Assembly: GCA_045546615.1 (NCBI GenBank)
Contig: JAZQDD010000052.1
Coordinates: 1 to 9,502 of the forward strand
Reading direction: 5' to 3'
From: CAG-390 sp045546615
GTDB lineage: Bacteria; Bacillota; Clostridia; Oscillospirales; CAG-272
DNA length: 9,502 nucleotides
The notes below the pieces were generated by a model. That model was not told the DNA's origin, did no database searches, and was given only the letters and a program-made list of their open reading frames with translations. Positions within the stretch are counted from its first letter, which is position 1. Each line of letters starts with the position of its first letter. This document shows, piece after piece, positions 6,266-9,502 of the stretch. Both the position numbers and the translations under genes were made by a program.

Positions 6266-8371
6266 ATGAAACTTCCCGAAATATTCGGCTCTATGGTATT
6301 TGACGACAGCGCAATGAAATCCCGGCTGCCGCAGAGCATATATGACGCGATGAAACGCACCATCGACGATGGACGCTCTCTTGACATAAGTATAGCCAAT
6401 GCCGTTGCAGATGCTATGAAGAGTTGGGCTATTGAGTGCGGCGCAACACATTTTACACATTGGTTTCAGCCCATGACGGGCATTACCGCCGAAAAGCACG
6501 AGGCTTTCATAGTCCCCGCCGCCAACGGCAAGGTGATAATGGAGTTTTCCGGCAAGGAGCTTATAAAAGGCGAGTCCGACGCTTCATCCTTCCCCTCGGG
6601 CGGTCTGCGCGCAACCTTTGAGGCACGCGGATATACCGCGTGGGACCCTACGTCCTACGCATTTATCAAGGAAAATACCCTTTGCATCCCCACCGTGTTT
6701 GCATCGTACAGCGGCGAGGCGCTTGACACCAAAACTCCCCTTTTGCGTTCTATGGAAGCTCTCACAAAGCAGACTATGCGCGTACTGCGCCTTTTCGGAA
6801 ACGAAAAGGTCACATCGGTAAAGACCACCGTAGGACCCGAGCAGGAATATTTCTTGGTCGACCGCGACATTTACGAACGCCGCCGCGACCTCGTCTACAC
6901 GGGCAGAACTCTATTCGGTGCAAAGCCTCCGCGCGGACAGGAGCTTGCTAACCATTACTACGGAACTATAAAGCCCCGCGTTGCTGATTTCATGCGCGAG
7001 CTTGACGAGGAGCTGTGGAAGCTCGGCGTTCTCGCAAAGACCGAGCATAACGAGGGCGCACCCGCACAGCACGAGCTTGCCCCCATATTCTCCACCACCA
7101 ACATCGCCGCCGACCACAATCAGCTCACCATGGAGCTTATGCAAAAGGTGGCAAAAAAACACGGAATGGTATGCCTGCTCCACGAAAAGCCCTTCAAAGG
7201 TGTAAGCGGCTCGGGCAAGCACAATAACTGGTCCATCGCCACCAACACGGGCGTAAATCTCTTCACCCCCGGCGATACACCCCATGAGAACGCGCAGTTC
7301 TTGCTGTTCCTTTGCGCAGTACTGCAAGCAGTTGACGATTATCAAGACCTGCTTCGCCTCTCCATCGCCTCGGCGGGCAACGACCACCGACTCGGCGCGG
7401 CTGAAGCGCCCCCCGCAGTCGTTTCCGTATTCCTCGGCGACGAGCTTGAAGCCGTTCTTGAGGCTATCGAAAAGGACGTCGGCTACAATGCCGCCGCAAA
7501 AGAGCCTCTCCGTCTTGGCGTTCACGTACTGCCGAAGCTTCCGCGCGACACGACCGACCGTAACCGCACCTCGCCCATTGCCTTTACGGGCAACAAGTTC
7601 GAGTTCCGCACCCCCGGCTCGTCCGCGAACATTGCAAGCATCAATATTATGATAAATACCGCCGTCGCGGAGTCTTTGCGCCTCTACGCAGACACGCTTG
7701 AGAATGCCGAGGACTTCAACACCGCGTTGCACGACCTCATCAGAAGCGTGATAATCAAGCACAAGCGCATCGTCTTCAGCGGAAACAGCTACGACGACGC
7801 GTGGATAAAGGAAGCGACCGAGGAGCGCGGACTTCTGAACCTCAAGACCACGCCCGACTGTGTTCCCTGCCTTACCGCCGAGAAAAATCTCGCGCTCTTT
7901 GCCCGCCACAAGGTCTACACCGAGGCAGAGACTCGTTCGCGCTGTGAGATACTTCTGGACAACTACTCAAAGCTCATTTCCATCGAGGCGCTGACAATGC
8001 TCGACATGACGAAAAAGGACATTCTCCCCGCTGTCAGCCGCTTCCAAAACACAATTGCCGAATCGTATCTTGCCAAAAAGAACGTACTGGCATCGGGCTG
8101 TGCGGGCGTACGCTCCGACTATGAAGCAGACCTCTTAAAGCGCCTTTCCGTCCTTGCCGACAGCATTTTTGAGAATGCTCACGCACTCGAGGGCGCACTT
8201 GAGACGGCACACCTTTGTCAGGATGCCGCCGGCTCATCCGCCGCAATGCGAGACAAGGTCATTCCCGCAATGGATGCCCTGCGTGCCGCAGTTGATGAGG
8301 CGGAAACTCTCACCGCGTCAGACTTCTGGCCCTTCCCGACCTACGGTGAGATATTGTTCAGCGTAAAGTAA
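6266..8371 (+). CDS. glnN: Type III glutamine synthetase
   Basis: Cytoplasmic enzyme that makes glutamine from glutamate, ammonium and ATP, the main route of ammonium assimilation. Its 701 aa match the large GSIII class rather than the roughly 450-aa GSI. N-terminal hallmarks are IFGSMVF (6-12) and the GSIII stretch THFTHWFQPMTG (61-72) followed by AEKHEAF. Catalytic-domain motifs are VGPEQEYF (189-196; E192 and E194 as likely metal ligands), NEGAPAQHELAP (262-273), HEKPFKGVSGSGKHNNWS (306-323), NRTSPIAF (433-440) and NKFEFRTPGSS (443-453). The long C-terminal region ends in DFWPFPTYGEILF (686-698), as usual for the class. The gene looks complete and active. The ATG at 6266 is chosen over the out-of-frame ATG at 6262. 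It has its own promoter, and a hairpin overlaps its stop codon, so it is probably monocistronic. Confidence 0.97.
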   Translation: MKLPEIFGSMVFDDSAMKSRLPQSIYDAMKRTIDDGRSLDISIANAVADAMKSWAIECGATHFTHWFQPMTGITAEKHEAFIVPAANGKVIMEFSGKELIKGESDASSFPSGGLRATFEARGYTAWDPTSYAFIKENTLCIPTVFASYSGEALDTKTPLLRSMEALTKQTMRVLRLFGNEKVTSVKTTVGPEQEYFLVDRDIYERRRDLVYTGRTLFGAKPPRGQELANHYYGTIKPRVADFMRELDEELWKLGVLAKTEHNEGAPAQHELAPIFSTTNIAADHNQLTMELMQKVAKKHGMVCLLHEKPFKGVSGSGKHNNWSIATNTGVNLFTPGDTPHENAQFLLFLCAVLQAVDDYQDLLRLSIASAGNDHRLGAAEAPPAVVSVFLGDELEAVLEAIEKDVGYNAAAKEPLRLGVHVLPKLPRDTTDRNRTSPIAFTGNKFEFRTPGSSANIASINIMINTAVAESLRLYADTLENAEDFNTALHDLIRSVIIKHKRIVFSGNSYDDAWIKEATEERGLLNLKTTPDCVPCLTAEKNLALFARHKVYTEAETRSRCEILLDNYSKLISIEALTMLDMTKKDILPAVSRFQNTIAESYLAKKNVLASGCAGVRSDYEADLLKRLSVLADSIFENAHALEGALETAHLCQDAAGSSAAMRDKVIPAMDALRAAVDEAETLTASDFWPFPTYGEILFSVK

Positions 8372-8392
8372 AAACGGCTGTGCCGTTTTTAC
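8368..8392 (+). terminator. Terminator hairpin overlapping the glnN stop codon (palindrome 1)
   Basis: A perfect 11-bp stem, GTAAAAACGGC (8368-8378) with GCCGTTTTTAC (8382-8392), and loop TGT. The glnN stop TAA (8369-8371) lies in the left arm. The T-run forms the 3' arm, so it is a compact intrinsic terminator for glnN and also the first member of the palindrome array. Confidence 0.75.
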
Positions 8393-8476
8393 AGTGATGT
8401 ATTTGCCTTGCGGCAAAAATGATGCGCGCTTCGCGCATGATGAATGATATATTTGCCTTACGGCAAATGTTAAGGA

Positions 8477-8512
8477 AAAAAGTGGTTGAAGCCTCGGCTT
8501 CAACCACTTTTT
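8477..8512. terminator. Strong bidirectional intrinsic terminator at the centre of the array (palindrome 5)
   Basis: A 17-bp perfect stem: AAAAAGTGGTTGAAGCC (8477-8493) pairs with GGCTTCAACCACTTTTT (8496-8512), closing on a tight CTCG loop. On the plus strand the T-run continues as TTTTTGTTTT; on the minus strand it continues as TTTTTTCC. It can therefore terminate transcription from both convergent genes and is the longest hairpin in the gap. Confidence 0.85.
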
Positions 8513-8639
8513 GTTTTATAAATTGCTTTTTGCGGAGCAAAAAGCTACATTAACGTTTGCCGTTAGGCAAACACTTCACACGGCTAAGCCGTGCTTCACG
8601 CGCGAAGCACGCTTCACTGCGGCGAAGCCGCAACTTCAC

Positions 8640-8662
8640 GTAAAACGCCAACGGCGTTTTAC
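8640..8662. terminator. Terminator-like hairpin overlapping the LRR gene stop codon (palindrome 11)
   Basis: A perfect 10-bp stem, GTAAAACGCC (8640-8649) with GGCGTTTTAC (8653-8662). The stop codon of the minus-strand LRR gene (8659-8661) lies in one arm, in the same way as the glnN stop at the other end of the array. On the plus strand it is followed by TTTTT, so it would also stop read-through from the glnN side. Confidence 0.6.
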
Positions 8663-9502
8663 TTTTTAATGTCTCCGTCCGTGCAGTGTACGGTGTAGCT
8701 GCCTGTGTTGTAGTCCCAATCGCTTCCCTTGCTGATAGTCTCCCACCGCGCAATAGTTCCGCCGTAGTTTATGCTCGTGAGCCAGTATCCAACATCGAAC
8801 GCACCGTTGCCAATGTTCGTAACGCTGTTTGGGATAGTTATGCTCGTAAGCGATGAGCAAGAAAGGAACGCATAATCGCAAATGCTCGTAACGCTACTGC
8901 CGATGGTTACAAGCGTGAGAGACTCGCAAAGGTAGAATGCACTCTCGCCAATTCTCGTAACGCCGTCGGGGATAGTTATGCTCGTGAGCGAGGTGCAACC
9001 CCGAAACGCATCATCACCAATACTCGTAACGCTGTCGGGGATAGTTATGCTCGTGAGCGAGGAGCAATAGGCGAACGCATAATCGCCAATGCTCGTAACG
9101 CTTCCGTCTGCAGGAATGATGCTTGCGCCGCAGCCGACAACCAGAGTTTTGGTAGCGGTTTCAATAATGCAGTTGCTCGCGCTGTGGTAAACGGTGTTGT
9201 TTTCATCCACAGTTATACTTGTGAGCGAGGCGCAATCGTCGAACGACCTCTCGCCAATGCTCGTAACGCTGTCGGGGATGGTTATGCTTGTGAGCGAGGA
9301 GCAACCGGAGAACGCACCATAGTCAATGCTCATAACGCTGTCCGGGATGTTTATACTCTCAAGCGAGGAGCAACCGTAGAACGCACCACTGCCAATGCTC
9401 GTAACGCTGTTGGGGATAATAGTTATGCTCGTAAGCGAGTCGCAATTGTGGAACGCATTAGAGCCAATGCTCGTAACGGGCTTGCCATTGTATGTAGATG
9501 GA
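8659..9502 (-). CDS. BspA-like leucine-rich repeat protein (5' partial, C-terminal part)
   Basis: C-terminal part of a probable surface or secreted protein. The frame stays open to the window end, reading PSTYNGKPVTSIG before the ATG at 9333, so that ATG is internal and the true start (and any signal peptide) lies outside. About 281 residues are visible. They consist of nine BspA/Treponema pallidum-type LRR units (LRR_5) of about 23 residues with consensus SVTSIGxxAFxxCSSLTSITIPD. The fourth unit carries a longer island (VDENNTVYHS, then GCGASIIPADG), which is usual in this family. The last unit passes into a C-terminal tail with NYGGT, ARWETISKGS and VHCTDGDIKK, a tail I recognise from clostridial LRR proteins. 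BspA-type repeats are associated with adhesion and protein binding; the partner here is unknown. The stop codon lies in palindrome 11. Confidence 0.9.
   Translation of the reverse strand, partial: PSTYNGKPVTSIGSNAFHNCDSLTSITIIPNSVTSIGSGAFYGCSSLESINIPDSVMSIDYGAFSGCSSLTSITIPDSVTSIGERSFDDCASLTSITVDENNTVYHSASNCIIETATKTLVVGCGASIIPADGSVTSIGDYAFAYCSSLTSITIPDSVTSIGDDAFRGCTSLTSITIPDGVTRIGESAFYLCESLTLVTIGSSVTSICDYAFLSCSSLTSITIPNSVTNIGNGAFDVGYWLTSINYGGTIARWETISKGSDWDYNTGSYTVHCTDGDIKK
8827..9480 (-). repeat. 69-bp tandem coding repeats in the LRR gene
   Basis: Coding repeat units are in register at 9480-9409 (72 bp, with one extra Ile codon), 9408-9340, 9339-9271, 9270-9103 (168 bp, with island), 9102-9034, 9033-8965, 8964-8896 and 8895-8827. 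Most are exactly 69 bp and share long identical runs such as GGGGATAGTTATGCTCGT. Similarity at the nucleotide level, beyond that needed for the protein, suggests recent duplication or gene conversion. Confidence 0.85.

Larger units (their letters stand above)
8368..8662. repeat. Array of about eleven distinct short palindromes filling the convergent intergenic gap
   Basis: There is no gene between the two stop codons; the gap consists of consecutive hairpins with different stems. Stem and loop positions: 1) 8368-8392, 11 bp; 2) TTTGCC/GGCAAA 8402-8417; 3) ATGCGCG/CGCGCAT 8422-8438, loop CTT; 4) ATTTGCC/GGCAAAT 8451-8468; 5) 8477-8512, 17 bp; 6) GCTTTTTGC/GCAAAAAGC 8525-8545; 7) GTTTGCC/GGCAAAC 8555-8572; 8) CACGGC/GCCGTG 8579-8593; 9) GCGCG/CACGC 8600-8612 (one wobble, or a longer alternative 8590-8611); 10) TGCGGC/GCCGCA 8618-8632; 11) GTAAAACGCC/GGCGTTTTAC 8640-8662. 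Left spacers contain TGATG (8395, 8420, 8438). Right spacers are CTTCAC (8574, 8594, 8612, 8634), about 20 bp apart. The structure is seen directly; its function is unknown. Some hairpins can act as terminators. Confidence 0.85.

Noticed and set aside
6911..7909. A 332-codon open frame on the minus strand inside glnN
   Set aside because: It lies opposite intact glutamine synthetase motifs, has no recognisable domain and no plausible ribosome binding site; it is an artefact of codon bias.
8368..8662. CRISPR array
   Set aside because: There is no constant repeat with unique spacers; here the stems vary, the constant parts are only 5-6 bp, and no cas genes are nearby.
8318..8753. Short minus-strand frames within the palindrome array
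   Set aside because: They read through hairpins and give low-complexity or Lys/Arg/Ala-rich sequence; the palindromic structure explains the sequence better.
9331..9333. ATG as the start of the LRR protein
   Set aside because: The same frame continues to the window end with further LRR units, so this Met is internal to a repeat (SVMSIDYGAF).

Overview
The window reads as a chromosomal segment of a Gram-positive anaerobe of the class Clostridia, probably a gut or animal-associated relative of the Oscillospirales or Christensenellales. This rests on gene content and style: a Firmicutes-type Opp transporter, type III glutamine synthetase, a DUF3899-like membrane protein, a BspA-type leucine-rich repeat protein with the C-terminal CTDG tail common in such organisms, AGGAGG-type ribosome binding sites and near-consensus sigma-A promoters. 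The taxonomic call is inference; there is no rRNA or other marker here.

Layout. (1) Positions 2-4219 (+): the end of an oligopeptide ABC transporter operon, oppB (5' end outside the window), oppC, oppD and oppF, with junctions of 0 bp, 4 bp and a 4-bp overlap. It is followed after 20 bp by a small three-helix membrane protein (4240-4656). No substrate-binding protein is present; it may lie upstream. (2) Positions 4620-6032 (-): two tandem MgtC/SapB-family membrane proteins in one operon, converging on the transporter operon and overlapping its last gene by 37 bp. (3) Positions 6033-6265: a divergent promoter region with a sigma-A-like promoter for each side, a spaced inverted repeat across the mgtC promoter and an mgtC leader hairpin. 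(4) Positions 6266-8371 (+): a complete type III glutamine synthetase. (5) Positions 8368-8662: a convergent intergenic gap filled end to end by about eleven different short palindromes. (6) Positions 8659-9502 (-): the C-terminal part of a BspA-like leucine-rich repeat protein, cut by the window end.

How the genes work together: OppBCDF form one peptide importer, with two permeases and two ATPases. The two MgtC-like proteins are probably co-expressed and may act in ion or envelope homeostasis. Glutamine synthetase assimilates ammonium and appears to be transcribed alone. No functional link between these units can be shown beyond their adjacency.

The most unusual part is the palindrome array at 8368-8662. 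Its left half has TGATG spacers and its right half has CTTCAC spacers, arranged roughly as a mirror image around a 17-bp terminator stem. The terminal hairpins contain the stop codons of both flanking genes. The second most interesting feature is the leader of the upstream mgtC-like gene, where a strong Shine-Dalgarno sequence is separated from the ATG by a hairpin that, when folded, would restore a normal spacing.
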